A stretch of 64,000 bases of DNA from Rhodocyclaceae bacterium (GTDB lineage: Bacteria > Pseudomonadota > Gammaproteobacteria > Burkholderiales > Rhodocyclaceae), in the NCBI GenBank assembly GCA_016791115.1, contig JAEUNL010000023.1:16454-80453 (forward strand). The letters run 5' to 3'. Positions 28,111 through 38,011 of this stretch are shown in pieces. Position 1 is the first letter of the stretch, and every line of letters begins with the position of its first letter. The translations under genes were made by a program, and so were the position numbers. The notes beneath the pieces are model-generated. The model did no database searches. It was not told the DNA's origin and was given only the letters and a program-made list of their open reading frames with translations.

Positions 28111-29430
28111 CTAGCTTGGCGAAGCGCCCGGTTCGCGTGCCTTTCGCGTCATGAGGAAAGCACCGAGGGCGCGGTCGTAGCTGCGGATGTGCCGGATCAG
28201 CCAAGGCCGCAGTGCGGAGAGGATCATCTGGCTGTCGCTGTTCGAGAGCGCATGGCGGAAGAACTGGACCTGCGCGACCAATTGTGCGTGCTGGCGTTTG
28301 TGGGCTTCCGCGTTCGGATCCTTGTAGCGGTCCATCAGCGCCTCTTCGCTCGCGAAATGGTATTGCGTGTAGCTGACCAATTCGTCGAGCAGGGCCGACT
28401 GCAGCACGTAATCTTCCGAGTCCTCGATCGCGCGATGCAAACGATTGGCGAGCGCGATCAGCGTTTCGTGCTGCCGGTCGATCTCGGGCACGCCGATCAT
28501 TTCGGCCTCGTTGTCTTCCATCCAGTTGCCGGGCTCGATTGCGGGCGGTGCCGCGGTCGACAGGCAGTACCGTCCGCTTCCGGTTCCCTTGCACGTGTAC
28601 ATGGCCTGATCCGCCGCCTGCATGAGCGAGATCAGGTTGACGCCGTTGGTCGGGCACAGTACGACACCGATACTGCAACTGACGTTGACTGTCGCTCCTT
28701 CAGGGAGGGTGATGGGTTCGCCGATGGCGGCGATCAGCTTTGCCGCGACGATTTCGGCTTGCTCCTGCTGGTCGATCTCGTCGAGCACGATCGCGAACTC
28801 GTCCCCGCCGAGCCGGGCAACGGTGTCGGTTTCCCGCACGCAGGCGAGCATGCGGCCGGCCACGGTCTGCAGCACGATGTCGCCGGCCTGGTGACCATAG
28901 CGATCATTGACGGGCTTGAACTGGTCCAGGTCGAGGTAGAGCAGCGCGGCCAGCTTGCGATTTCGCCGGCTGCGTGCGATAGCCTGAAACAGGCGATCCT
29001 CGAGCAGGCTGCGATTGGGCAGGTCAGTCAGCGCGTCATGCAGCGCGACGCGAAGCAATGCATGATTGGCGCTCGAAGTCGCTTGCGTGCGAAAGCAGCC
29101 GATGACGATCGGGCCGTCGCATGTGGGTACCAGCCATTCCTGGGCTTCGATGCGGTCGGACGCATCCGCATGCGTGCCGTCGCGCAGCGTCTGCGCCGGC
29201 AAGGCTACGGGCGTCGCGTCCGCGGCCTTTCCCGCAACGGGCGGCACGTGTGCGGGCAGGGAGCGGGGCCGGGCGATGAATTCGGCAAGCAGCGTCGCGT
29301 CGTCACGCATCTGTGCGTCGAAGCTCTGGTTGCCGTAGGCGAGGCGGCCGTGAGTGATCGCGTACACGGCCATCTCGGCGCGGGTGTCGAGCCAGGTCAG
29401 CAGGGATGACTGCAGGGGCGAGGTCGTCAA
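28111..29430 (-). CDS. Diguanylate cyclase fused to a hemerythrin domain
   Basis: A 439-residue cytoplasmic protein. The N-terminal 130 residues are PAS-like. A GGDEF domain follows (about 130-295) with an intact active site RLGGDEF and an inhibitory I-site RETD five residues before it, so it should make c-di-GMP and be feedback-inhibited. The C-terminus (about 310-430) is hemerythrin with all ligands visible: RQHE, HFASEE, HKRQH and HIRSYD. A di-iron O2 centre would thus tune c-di-GMP synthesis. The start is TTG at 29430 with a weak ribosome-binding site; ATG at 29373 is an alternative. Confidence 0.9.
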   Translation of the reverse strand: MTTSPLQSSLLTWLDTRAEMAVYAITHGRLAYGNQSFDAQMRDDATLLAEFIARPRSLPAHVPPVAGKAADATPVALPAQTLRDGTHADASDRIEAQEWLVPTCDGPIVIGCFRTQATSSANHALLRVALHDALTDLPNRSLLEDRLFQAIARSRRNRKLAALLYLDLDQFKPVNDRYGHQAGDIVLQTVAGRMLACVRETDTVARLGGDEFAIVLDEIDQQEQAEIVAAKLIAAIGEPITLPEGATVNVSCSIGVVLCPTNGVNLISLMQAADQAMYTCKGTGSGRYCLSTAAPPAIEPGNWMEDNEAEMIGVPEIDRQHETLIALANRLHRAIEDSEDYVLQSALLDELVSYTQYHFASEEALMDRYKDPNAEAHKRQHAQLVAQVQFFRHALSNSDSQMILSALRPWLIRHIRSYDRALGAFLMTRKAREPGASPS

Positions 29431-29631
29431 GGTTTGATCTTTTCGCTTATTCGGGGATTCCGCGGCGCGTGTCTTATCGCGCGCCGGCGGGGGAATCGCT
29501 CACGACATTCTGACCGAGTTCGCACGGCGCGGGTAGCCCGGCAACCCGGCGCAGGGTCTGCCTGCAGCCATCGCTTGCGAGTCGTTACGGTCGGGGCCGG
29601 GATGAACCGGCCGAAACCGTGTGGCCGATGG

Positions 29632-30021
29632 TCAGTACGGATTGCCGGCCGGTTGCGGCGGTGGCGGACCGACGACAATGAAATTGCTCACGCAACGCAC
29701 GCCACCGACTTCGGCGGCGCGTTTTGCAGCCAGCCGCGAATGCTCGGCCGTCGAGACGTAGCCGTGAAGGGTGACGATGCCGCCGTTGGTCTTGGTCTGG
29801 ATGTTCTCGCGCATCAGCGCCTTGTTGAACCTGAGCCTGGTCGATACCTTGATGTTGATGCCTTCGTCGCGGAAAAAGGACGGGTCGCCAATGCCTTCGC
29901 ACGCCTTCGGCTCGGCGGGTACGGCGGCTGGCGGGGCGGCGGATGCGGCGGTGCCGATGAGCCCGCAGGCGAGACCGCATGCGAGGAGGTGCGCAAGATT
30001 CGGTGGCTGGCGCAGGTGCAT
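29632..30021 (-). CDS. BON-domain periplasmic protein
   Basis: A 129-residue exported protein: signal peptide (NLAHLLACGLACGLIGTAASA), a Pro/Ala-rich linker, then one BON domain (INIKVSTRLRFNKAL, IQTKTNGGIVTLHGYVST, SNFIVVG). BON domains bind phospholipid surfaces and are often osmotically induced. Start at 30021 has GGAGAT upstream; a longer frame to 30183 is less likely. It is separated by 200 bases from the GGDEF gene and lies divergent from the dcw cluster. Confidence 0.82.
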   Translation of the reverse strand: MHLRQPPNLAHLLACGLACGLIGTAASAAPPAAVPAEPKACEGIGDPSFFRDEGINIKVSTRLRFNKALMRENIQTKTNGGIVTLHGYVSTAEHSRLAAKRAAEVGGVRCVSNFIVVGPPPPQPAGNPY

Positions 30022-30532
30022 TCGCGGATCTCCTGATCGATCGTCGCGCGCGTCGCGGCCCGTTTCGGTGGGCCACGGCGCGCTTCCGCCCGAGCGACAT
30101 TCTACGAGCTGTGCCCGGCGACATAGAGTGTCCCGAAACGCGCGTGGACAGGCCATCTCCAGCCGGTAGTCTCCACGATCCAATGTTCATGCGGGACAGC
30201 GAAGATGCATGCCTGAAAGGCCCGTTGCATGCGCCTCGTGGCGCGTCGCACTACAGCGCCTGGCCGGCACACTTTCCGCAGCTTGCACGGCGCTCGGCCC
30301 CGCCCGGTTTCCGGCAATTTTCCGCTTCGCCGGCAGCGTGAAATATTTCTCGAATCATGCGAGGGGCATGGTTCCGCACGTGATCCTCACAAGACACGTT
30401 CGATTTGTTCACCAAGTAATTATTTTCGTTCGTTTTTTGCCTGAACCCCTGTATGAAACCCCAAGCTTAAGTCCTTGTGTTGACACAAAAAAAGCCACTT
30501 CATTTGCTTGACCGGGTCGGAATTCCCCCCTA
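30022..30532. other. Non-coding upstream region of the dcw cluster
   Basis: About 500 bp without a gene. The part from about 30330 is clearly more AT-rich than its surroundings and holds likely promoters for mraZ, including a perfect TTGACA at 30480-30485 and TAATTATT near 30417. A matching -10 for the TTGACA is not obvious. The left part carries only the upstream signals of the BON gene. Confidence 0.5.
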
Positions 30533-30569
30533 AAGTGGGAGGAAGTGGAGAAAAGTGGGGCAAGTGTGC
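30533..30569 (+). promoter_or_regulatory. MraZ operator: four GTGG-type repeats at 10-bp spacing
   Basis: AAGTGGG, AAGTGGA and AAGTGGG at 30533, 30543 and 30553, then AAGTGTG at 30562, recur about every 10 bp, 55-90 bases before mraZ. MraZ is known to bind tandem TGGGN-type repeats with this helical spacing and to autoregulate the dcw cluster, so this is its operator. Confidence 0.8.
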
Positions 30570-30625
30570 ATTTTTGGCCCCAAAACGAACGAATTTCCGA
30601 ACGAACTTTCGGCCAGGGGAGGACG

Positions 30626-31072
30626 ATGTTTCAGGGAGCGGTAGCGCTCAATCTCGATGCGAAGGGGCGGCTTGCCGTACCCACGCGTTTTCGCGCCGAG
30701 ATCGACGAGGTCTGCAAGGGGGCGGTGATCGTCACCGTGCACCCCCACCGTTGCCTGCTCATCTACCCGGAACCCGTGTGGGGGCCGATCCGGGACGAAG
30801 TTCTCGCGCGTTCCAGTCTCGATGAGGCGTCCGCCAAGGTGCGCCGCCTGTTCGTCGGCAATGCCAACCCCGAGCAACTCGATTCCGCCGGTCGCCTGTT
30901 GGTGGCGCCGGAGTTGCGCATGCGCGCGCAACTCGACAAGAAGGTATGGCTGGTCGGTCAGGGTGACCATTTCGAGCTCTGGTCCGACGTGCGCTGGGAG
31001 CAGCAGCAGGAGGAGTCGTTCGCGATGGATTTGTCGCAACTGCCGCCTGGGCTGGAGAAGTTGCGGCTGTGA
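30626..31072 (+). CDS. mraZ: Transcriptional regulator MraZ
   Basis: A 148-residue AbrB-like double-SpoVT fold protein, first gene of the dcw cluster. The two repeats centre on [13 protein letters not shown] (about 11-23) and [13 protein letters not shown] (about 86-98). It binds the upstream GTGG repeats and represses or tunes dcw transcription. GGGGAGGA precedes ATG 30626; an earlier in-frame ATG at 30545 would lie in the operator and is rejected. The stop overlaps the rsmH GTG start. Confidence 0.95.
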   Translation: MFQGAVALNLDAKGRLAVPTRFRAEIDEVCKGAVIVTVHPHRCLLIYPEPVWGPIRDEVLARSSLDEASAKVRRLFVGNANPEQLDSAGRLLVAPELRMRAQLDKKVWLVGQGDHFELWSDVRWEQQQEESFAMDLSQLPPGLEKLRL

Positions 31073-31998
31073 GCGGAGGTGCGCAGCACCTCAGCGTGCT
31101 GCTCGAAGAGGCGGTCGAGGCCCTGGCGGTGCGGCCGGAAGGAACGTACGTCGATGCGACCTTCGGTCGCGGCGGGCACAGCCGGGCAATCCTCGCTCGG
31201 CTAGGCGGGCGGGGCAGGCTGATTGCGCTCGATCGCGATCTGCAGGCGGTCGAGGCGGGGCGGCAGATTGCGGATCCGCGATTCGAGTTGATCCACGCGC
31301 CGTTCTCGGCGCTGGCGCAAGTGGTGCAGGGGTGTGGTGTGGTGCAGGTGGATGGCGTGCTCCTCGATCTGGGCGTGTCGTCGCCGCAGCTGGACGAAGC
31401 CGGGCGTGGCATGAGTTTTCGATTCGATGCGCCGCTCGACATGCGGATGGACACAAGCTGCGGCATGACCGTGGCGCAATGGCTGGCAACGGCGGAGACA
31501 TCGGAGATCAGGGGGGTGTTACGGGACTATGGGGAAGAACGGTTTGCTGATGCGATTGCAAAGGCGATTGTTGCTGCTCGCGCGGAGCGGCCAGTCGAAA
31601 CAACCCGGCAGCTTGCCGCACTCGTGGAGAAAGCGGTCCGCACGCGCGAGCCGGGGCAGCACCCCGCGACGCGCAGCTTCCAGGCTCTACGGATTTTCAT
31701 CAATCAGGAGCTTGAGGAGTTATCGCTAGTGTTGCCGCAGGCGGCATCGCTGCTCGCGCCCGGCGGTCGCCTCGCGGTGATCGCCTTTCATTCGCTGGAA
31801 GACCGCATCGTCAAGCGCTTCCTGCGTGACGAATCGCGTCCGCCGCAATTGCCATCGCGCCTGCCGATTCGTGCCAGCGAATTGCCACAACCGCGGCTCA
31901 AGCTCCTGTCGAAGCCGATCCGGCCGTCGGATGCGGAGGTTGCGGCCAATCCGCGCGCGCGCAGCGCCATCCTGCGCGTCGCGCAGCGGATGCAGTAA
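31069..31998 (+). CDS. rsmH: 16S rRNA (cytosine1402-N4)-methyltransferase
   Basis: A 309-residue SAM-dependent enzyme (MraW) that N4-methylates C1402 of 16S rRNA, the same nucleotide 2'-O-methylated by the RsmI encoded at 7252-8121. Motifs: [13 protein letters not shown], the SAM loop [29 protein letters not shown], and [15 protein letters not shown] start at 31069 overlaps the mraZ stop. Length is normal. Confidence 0.95.
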   Translation: MSGGAQHLSVLLEEAVEALAVRPEGTYVDATFGRGGHSRAILARLGGRGRLIALDRDLQAVEAGRQIADPRFELIHAPFSALAQVVQGCGVVQVDGVLLDLGVSSPQLDEAGRGMSFRFDAPLDMRMDTSCGMTVAQWLATAETSEIRGVLRDYGEERFADAIAKAIVAARAERPVETTRQLAALVEKAVRTREPGQHPATRSFQALRIFINQELEELSLVLPQAASLLAPGGRLAVIAFHSLEDRIVKRFLRDESRPPQLPSRLPIRASELPQPRLKLLSKPIRPSDAEVAANPRARSAILRVAQRMQ

Positions 31999-32282
31999 TG
32001 CTGCGGCTCAACCTTGTCCTCATCGCGCTGATCGTGGCGAGTGCCCTCGGGGTCGTCGCTGCGCAGCACAAGTCGCGCCGGCTGGTCACCGAGATCGAGC
32101 GTGAACAGGAGCGCATGCGTGCGCTGGAGGTCGAGTTTGGGCAGTTGCAACTTGAGCAGAGCACCTGGGCGGCGCATGCGCGCATCGAGAAGATCGCACG
32201 CGAGCGTCTCGGGATGCGCGCGCCGGCTTCCGGGCAGGTGCTTGCCGTCGATGCGCTCGTGGCCAAAGGGGGCGCGCGGTGA
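31998..32282 (+). CDS. ftsL: Cell division protein FtsL
   Basis: A 94-residue bitopic inner-membrane protein. One N-terminal membrane helix (LNLVLIALIVASALGVVAA) is followed by a periplasmic coiled coil (RRLVTEIEREQERMRALEVE) and the conserved tail IARERLGM. It forms the FtsQLB subcomplex that recruits and activates FtsW/FtsI at the septum. It shares one base with the rsmH stop and four with ftsI. Confidence 0.93.
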   Translation: MLRLNLVLIALIVASALGVVAAQHKSRRLVTEIEREQERMRALEVEFGQLQLEQSTWAAHARIEKIARERLGMRAPASGQVLAVDALVAKGGAR

Positions 32283-34018
32283 GCAAGCGCGTCACCTTCA
32301 ACCGCAATCCGCTGCTCTCGAGCGTGCTTCCGCAGTGGCGCTCGCGGTTCGTCTTGTTGCTGCTGCTCTTGGGGTTCGTCGCGCTGGTCGCGCGTTCATT
32401 GTTCCTGCAGGGCGTGAATAACGAATTCCTCCAGGCCAAGGGCGAGTCGCGCTACGCACGCGTGATCGAGATGCCTGCGACGCGCGGTCGCGTCGTCGAT
32501 CGCAATGGCGATGTCCTCGCGGTGAGCACGCCGGTCAAGTCGATCTGGGCCATTCCGGAAGACGTGGATCTCAAGCCTGCCCAGGCCCGCAAGCTCGCCG
32601 AGCTGCTCGACATGGACGTGCGCGATCTGACTCGCAAGCTGGCCACCGAGAAGGATTTCGTCTACCTGAAGCGGCAGATCGCGCCGGATGTCGCGCAGCG
32701 TGTCGCCGCAATGGGTATCCCCGGCATCCACGAACAGAAGGAATATCGGCGTTACTACCCGGGTGGCGACGTGATGGCCCACATGCTGGGTTTCACCGGC
32801 GTCGACGATAAGGGGCAGGAAGGGATCGAGCTGGCATTCGAGAGCCAGCTTGCCGGCAAGCCCGGCTCGCGCCGCGTGATCAAGGATCGGCGCGGCCAGA
32901 TCGTCGAAGACGTCGAGTCGATCCGTGCGCCGCAGGATGGCAAGGACATTCGGCTCGCGCTCGATGCGAAGATCCAGTATCTCGCCTATGCCAGCCTGCG
33001 CGAAGCGCTCGAGACGCACAAGGCGCGCGCTGGCGGCATCGTGGTGCTCGATGCGAAAACCGGCGAAATCCTCGCGCTGACGAATCTGCCGACCTACAAC
33101 CCCAATAATCGCATCCGCCTCTCGGGGGCGCAGTTGCGCAATCGCGCGCTGACCGACACCTACGAACCCGGATCGACGATGAAACCGTTCACCGCCGCGA
33201 TGGCTCTGGACAAGGGCAAGTTCCGTTTCGATACCCCGGTGCAGACGGCGCCGGGCCGCATGACGATCGGCTCGGCCACGATTTCCGACGCGCACCCGCA
33301 TGGCGTGTTGACGGTCGCGCAGGTGATCCAGAAATCGTCCAACATCGGCGCCGCGAAGCTGGCTTTGTCGTTCCCGCCCGAGCACATGTGGCAGATGTTC
33401 GACGACCTCGGCTTCGGCGCGCCGCTCAAGCTCGGCTTTCCGGGTGAGGTGGGCGGACGGTTGCGGCCGGCCAAGACCTGGCGCCCGATCGAGCAGGCGA
33501 CGATGTCCTACGGTCACGGCATCTCGGTGAGCCTGATGCAGATGGCCCACGCCTATCTGGTGTTCGCGCGCGAAGGTGATCTGATTCCGCTGTCGCTGAC
33601 ACGTATCGATACGCCGCCGCTGCATGGCAAGACCGTTTTCGGCGCGCAGACGGCGCGCGAGGTGCGGGCGATGCTCGAACTCGCGGTGCAGCCCGGCGGT
33701 ACTGCTCCCAAAGCGCAGATCCAGGGCTACCGCGTTGCCGGCAAGACCGGTACCGCGCACAAGATCGAGGGCGGTGCGTACGCGAACAAATACGTCTCGT
33801 CCTTCGTCGGGCTTGCGCCGGCCAGCGATCCGCGTCTGATCGTTGCCGTCATGATCGACGAGCCGAGCGGCGGAAAACATTTCGGCGGAGACGTCGCAGC
33901 GCCGGTCTTCGCCAACGTCATGGCAGGCAGCTTGCGCGCCATGGGCATCGCACCGGATGCGCCACTGGCGCCGCTACAGGTTGCGAAGGATGCCGAAACC
34001 GTGCGGGAGAGCATGTGA
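32279..34018 (+). CDS. ftsI: Peptidoglycan D,D-transpeptidase FtsI (PBP3)
   Basis: A 579-residue class B penicillin-binding protein specific to septal cross-linking. It has one N-terminal membrane helix (about 22-45), the dimerisation domain with RGRVVDRNGDVLA, and the transpeptidase domain: active-site Ser299 in STMKPF, the SSN motif in QKSSNIG, and KTGT near residue 488. GTG start at 32279 overlaps ftsL. It partners with FtsW encoded 7 kb downstream. Confidence 0.95.
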   Translation: MSKRVTFNRNPLLSSVLPQWRSRFVLLLLLLGFVALVARSLFLQGVNNEFLQAKGESRYARVIEMPATRGRVVDRNGDVLAVSTPVKSIWAIPEDVDLKPAQARKLAELLDMDVRDLTRKLATEKDFVYLKRQIAPDVAQRVAAMGIPGIHEQKEYRRYYPGGDVMAHMLGFTGVDDKGQEGIELAFESQLAGKPGSRRVIKDRRGQIVEDVESIRAPQDGKDIRLALDAKIQYLAYASLREALETHKARAGGIVVLDAKTGEILALTNLPTYNPNNRIRLSGAQLRNRALTDTYEPGSTMKPFTAAMALDKGKFRFDTPVQTAPGRMTIGSATISDAHPHGVLTVAQVIQKSSNIGAAKLALSFPPEHMWQMFDDLGFGAPLKLGFPGEVGGRLRPAKTWRPIEQATMSYGHGISVSLMQMAHAYLVFAREGDLIPLSLTRIDTPPLHGKTVFGAQTAREVRAMLELAVQPGGTAPKAQIQGYRVAGKTGTAHKIEGGAYANKYVSSFVGLAPASDPRLIVAVMIDEPSGGKHFGGDVAAPVFANVMAGSLRAMGIAPDAPLAPLQVAKDAETVRESM

Positions 34019-35529
34019 ATACCCCTCGCGCCCGGATTGCCGACGAAGTACTGGCTTGCCTGCGCGAAAGCGGCGTCCAGCCGGCCGAGCTTTGCGCCGA
34101 CTCGCGCAACGTCAGGCCAGGCGATGTCTTCGTCGCGTATCCGGGACATCGCAGCGACGGCCGGCGCTACATTCCGGAAGCGCTTAGGGCAGGCGCCGGC
34201 GCCGTGCTCTGGGAGCGTGAAGGTTTCGAGTGGAACGCAGACTGGATTGCACCGAACCTGCCGGTTGATGGACTTCAAGCGCTATCGGGCCATGTTGCGC
34301 ATCTTGTATATGGCAGGCCGTCGGAGCGCCTCGACTTGATCGGCGTGACCGGTACCAACGGCAAGACGTCGGTGAGTCAGTGGATTGCCCAAGCGCTCGC
34401 GCGTCGCGGCTGCCGCTGTGGTGTCATCGGCACCCTGGGTAATGGCTTTCCCGGCGATCTGGTGGAGAGCCCCAACACCACGCCCGACGCTATCGCGATG
34501 CATGCACACCTGGCGCGCTTTGTCGCTGGCGGCGCGACTTCATGTGCGATGGAGGTGTCGTCGATCGGGCTGCATCAGGAGCGCACCAACGGTGCGCGTT
34601 TCGCCGTCGCGGTGTTCACCAATCTGACGCGCGATCACCTCGACTATCACGGCACGATGGATGCCTACGCTGCGGCCAAGGCGCGCATGTTCGATCTCCC
34701 GGGGTTGCGCGCGTCGGTGATCAACCTCGACGACGCGTTCGGGCGGGCGCAGGCGCTGCGACTGAACCGGCGCGGCGACCGTGTGATCGGCTATACCCTG
34801 CAGGGCGGCGCTTCCGTCGCAGACTGCTCGCAGGTGTTGCGAGCGGTTTCGGTTGCGGATACCGGCGCGGGCTTGCGTTTCGAGCTTGTGACCGGCGCCG
34901 AATCGGCGGAGGTGCGCGCCGGGCTGATCGGCAGCTTCAACGTATCGAACCTGCTCGCCGTGATCGGTGCGCTGCTTGCCGCCGATGTGCCCCTGGCCGA
35001 GGCGGCCGGACTCGTTGCCCACCTCGTGCCGCCACCCGGCCGCATGCAGAAGGTCGGCGGCACGGGCGAGCCGCTGGTCGTCGTCGACTATGCCCATTCA
35101 CCGGACGCGCTCGAAAAGGTGCTGCAAGCGTTGCGCCCCACGGCCCAAGTGCGTGGCGGCAGGATCATCTGCGTGTTCGGCTGCGGCGGCGACCGCGATG
35201 CCGGCAAGCGCCCGATTATGGGAGAGGCTGCTCGCCGCGGCGCCGATGCCGTGGTGCTCACGTCGGACAATCCTCGTGGCGAGGATCCGCGCGCGATCCT
35301 CGACCAGGTGCGCGGCGGCGTCGGTCCCGATGCAACTGTGATCGTCGATCGTGCCGATGCGATCCGTGCCACCGTAATCGGGGCGGATGCACGCGACATC
35401 GTGGTGCTGGCGGGCAAAGGGCATGAGACCTATCAGGAGATCCGCGGAACGCGCTTTCCTTTCTCGGATGCGGCACACGCGGCGTCGGCGTTGATCGACC
35501 GGCGCTCGGCACCCGGGGGACGGCCATGA
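34015..35529 (+). CDS. murE: UDP-MurNAc-tripeptide synthetase
   Basis: A 504-residue Mur ligase that adds the third residue of the stem peptide. The ATP loop is GVTGTNGKTS (about 101-110), and TTPDAIAMHAHLA and EVSSIGLHQER follow. The DNPR motif (SDNPRGEDP) near residue 418 indicates meso-diaminopimelate, the Gram-negative substrate. GTG 34015 overlaps the ftsI stop. Length is typical. Cytoplasmic, feeding MurF. Confidence 0.95.
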   Translation: MNTPRARIADEVLACLRESGVQPAELCADSRNVRPGDVFVAYPGHRSDGRRYIPEALRAGAGAVLWEREGFEWNADWIAPNLPVDGLQALSGHVAHLVYGRPSERLDLIGVTGTNGKTSVSQWIAQALARRGCRCGVIGTLGNGFPGDLVESPNTTPDAIAMHAHLARFVAGGATSCAMEVSSIGLHQERTNGARFAVAVFTNLTRDHLDYHGTMDAYAAAKARMFDLPGLRASVINLDDAFGRAQALRLNRRGDRVIGYTLQGGASVADCSQVLRAVSVADTGAGLRFELVTGAESAEVRAGLIGSFNVSNLLAVIGALLAADVPLAEAAGLVAHLVPPPGRMQKVGGTGEPLVVVDYAHSPDALEKVLQALRPTAQVRGGRIICVFGCGGDRDAGKRPIMGEAARRGADAVVLTSDNPRGEDPRAILDQVRGGVGPDATVIVDRADAIRATVIGADARDIVVLAGKGHETYQEIRGTRFPFSDAAHAASALIDRRSAPGGRP

Positions 35530-36917
35530 TGAATCTGATGGAGATCGCGGGCGCCCTGGGCCTTGCCGAACCGGCTGCCAACCCGCTGTGCACGGCAGTG
35601 AGCACCGATACGCGCAAGGTCGGCAAGGGCGAACTGTTCATCGCCATCGAGGGCGAGAATTTCGACGGACATGATTTCGTCGACGCCGCCGCCCGCGCCG
35701 GGGCCGCTGCTGCCGTGGTCTCGCTGGATTGGGCGGCCGCGCATGCTTCGGCGTTGCCGCTGCTGGCAGTGGGCGATACGCGGTTGGCATTGGGGCGCAT
35801 CGCCCGGCACTGGCGCGATAAATTTGCCATCCCGCTGATCGGTGTGACGGGCAGCAATGGCAAGACGACTGTCAAGGAAATGATCGCTGCCTGCCTGCGT
35901 GCGCAGGTTTCTGCAGACGGACTCGATTCCGCGACGGCGGTTCTGGCGACCAGCGGAAACCTGAACAACGACATCGGCGTGCCGACCATGCTGCTGCGCC
36001 TCAACGGCGGACATCGCGCGGCAGTCATCGAGATGGGCATGAATCACCCGGGCGAGATCGGCTACCTGACGCAACTTGCCGCGCCGACGGTTGCAGTGGT
36101 CAATAACGCGCAGCGCGCTCATCTCGAAGGGATGGGCGATCTCGCACAGGTGGCGGCCGAGAAGGGTGCCATCTACGCGGGACTGGGCGAATCCGGGGTG
36201 GCGGTGATCAATGCGGATGACGCTTACGCCGATTTCTGGCGCGAGCTGAATCGCGACCGACGGGTAGTCACTTTTGGTATCGACAAGCCGGCGGACGTGG
36301 CGGGTCGCGTCACCCAGCGAGGGCTGGGTTGCATGATCGCGATGCGTTCGCCGCAGGGCGAAGCCGAGATCGAGGTACGGGTGCCGGGTTTGCACAACGC
36401 GCGCAATGCGCTGGCTGCTGCGGCTGCGGCCTTGTCTGCAGGCGTTCGTCTGCGTGCGGTGGTGGCAGGCCTGTCGGGCTTCGAAGGCGTGAAGGGGCGT
36501 TTGCAGCGGCGCCAGGCAGCGTTTGGCGCACTGCTCATCGACGACACCTACAACGCCAACCCCGACTCGATGCGTGCAGCGATAGACGTACTCGCGACGA
36601 CGCCCGGCCGGAAGCTTTTCGTGCTCGGCGACATGGGTGAGATCGGCGAGCGCGCAGGCCAGTTCCACGACGAGATCGGCGGTTATGCAAAGAGCCAGGG
36701 TGTGGACCAGTTGTTCGCGCTAGGCGAGCTTGCGGAACTGGCTGCGCGCAATTTCGGCGCCGGCGGCCGTCATTTTCGCCAGGTGGACGATCTGGTTGCC
36801 GTGCTGCGCAAAGAGCTCGATCCGAATACGGTGGTGCTGGTCAAAGGATCGCGGTTCATGCGCATGGAGCGCGTGGCCGATGCGATCGCGGTCACCGACG
36901 AGAAAAAGGCCTCATAA
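35526..36917 (+). CDS. murF: UDP-MurNAc-tripeptide--D-Ala-D-Ala ligase
   Basis: A 463-residue Mur ligase that attaches D-Ala-D-Ala (made by the Ddl encoded at 44073) to the tripeptide. Key motifs: ATP loop [14 protein letters not shown] (about 108), [23 protein letters not shown], and the C-terminal [14 protein letters not shown] 35526 overlaps murE by four bases; the next codon is also ATG. The gene is followed by mraY after a single base. Confidence 0.95.
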   Translation: MMNLMEIAGALGLAEPAANPLCTAVSTDTRKVGKGELFIAIEGENFDGHDFVDAAARAGAAAAVVSLDWAAAHASALPLLAVGDTRLALGRIARHWRDKFAIPLIGVTGSNGKTTVKEMIAACLRAQVSADGLDSATAVLATSGNLNNDIGVPTMLLRLNGGHRAAVIEMGMNHPGEIGYLTQLAAPTVAVVNNAQRAHLEGMGDLAQVAAEKGAIYAGLGESGVAVINADDAYADFWRELNRDRRVVTFGIDKPADVAGRVTQRGLGCMIAMRSPQGEAEIEVRVPGLHNARNALAAAAAALSAGVRLRAVVAGLSGFEGVKGRLQRRQAAFGALLIDDTYNANPDSMRAAIDVLATTPGRKLFVLGDMGEIGERAGQFHDEIGGYAKSQGVDQLFALGELAELAARNFGAGGRHFRQVDDLVAVLRKELDPNTVVLVKGSRFMRMERVADAIAVTDEKKAS

Positions 36918-36918
36918 G

Positions 36919-38007
36919 ATGCTGCTCGAACTGGCCCAGTGGCTGGCCAAGGACATCCGGACGTTCAACGTCTTCAACTACATCACGCTGCGCGCAGTGC
37001 TGGCGGCGCTGACGGCACTGCTGATCTCGTTCATATTCGGGCCGTTGGTAATCCGCTGGCTGGCCGAGAAAAAGGTCGGCCAGGCAGTGCGCGACGACGG
37101 GCCGAAATCCCACTTGACCAAGGCCGGGACGCCAACGATGGGCGGGGCGCTGATCCTGGTCTCGATCACGATCACTACGCTCCTCTGGGGCGATCTGGCG
37201 AATCGGTATCTTTGGGTTGTCCTGTTCGTCACGCTGGGATTCGGCGCGGTCGGCTGGGTGGACGACTGGCGAAAGGTCGTGCATCGCGACCCGAAGGGTC
37301 TGGCCAGTCGCTGGAAGTATTTCTGGACGTCTGCCATCGCGTTGGGCGCGGCGAGCTATCTCGGTCTGACCGCAACGCTACCTGCGCAACTCGAACTGAT
37401 CGTGCCGTTCTTCAAGACGATTGCGTATCCGCTCGGCGCGATCGGATTCATCGTGCTGACCTATTTCGTCATCAACGGTACCGGGCACGCGGTCAACCTG
37501 ACCGACGGCCTCGACGGTCTCGCGATCATGCCGACCGTGATGGTGGGGTCTGCCCTGGCCATCTTTGCCTACGTCGCCGGACATTCCGGCTTCTCGAAGT
37601 ACCTCGGCGTGCCGCACATCCCGGGCGCCGCCGAACTCGCCGTCTTCTGTGGCGCCATGGCTGGCGCAGGGCTGGGATTCCTGTGGTTCAACGCCTATCC
37701 GGCGGAGGTGTTCATGGGGGACGTCGGTGCCCTGGCCCTCGGCGCGGCGCTCGGCACCGTGGCCGTGATCGTGCGCCAGGAAGTTGTGCTGTTCATCATG
37801 GGCGGTCTGTTCGTCGCCGAAGCACTGTCAGTGATGGCTCAGGTGCTGTATTTCAAGTGGACCGGCGGCAAACGCATCTTCCGCATGGCGCCGCTGCACC
37901 ACCACTACGAACTCGGCGGATGGAAGGAGACGCAGGTCGTGGTGCGCTTCTGGATCATCACGATCATGCTGGTGCTGTTCGGCCTTTCGACCCTGAAGCT
38001 GCGGTGA
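36919..38007 (+). CDS. mraY: Phospho-N-acetylmuramoyl-pentapeptide-transferase
   Basis: A 362-residue polytopic inner-membrane enzyme that joins UDP-MurNAc-pentapeptide to undecaprenyl phosphate, giving lipid I. Ten membrane segments are expected. Signatures: [34 protein letters not shown] (catalytic Asp region), and [12 protein letters not shown] near the C-terminus. Start at ATG 36919, one base after the murF stop; a longer frame into murF is not credible. Confidence 0.95.
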   Translation: MLLELAQWLAKDIRTFNVFNYITLRAVLAALTALLISFIFGPLVIRWLAEKKVGQAVRDDGPKSHLTKAGTPTMGGALILVSITITTLLWGDLANRYLWVVLFVTLGFGAVGWVDDWRKVVHRDPKGLASRWKYFWTSAIALGAASYLGLTATLPAQLELIVPFFKTIAYPLGAIGFIVLTYFVINGTGHAVNLTDGLDGLAIMPTVMVGSALAIFAYVAGHSGFSKYLGVPHIPGAAELAVFCGAMAGAGLGFLWFNAYPAEVFMGDVGALALGAALGTVAVIVRQEVVLFIMGGLFVAEALSVMAQVLYFKWTGGKRIFRMAPLHHHYELGGWKETQVVVRFWIITIMLVLFGLSTLKLR

Positions 38008-38011
38008 CACG

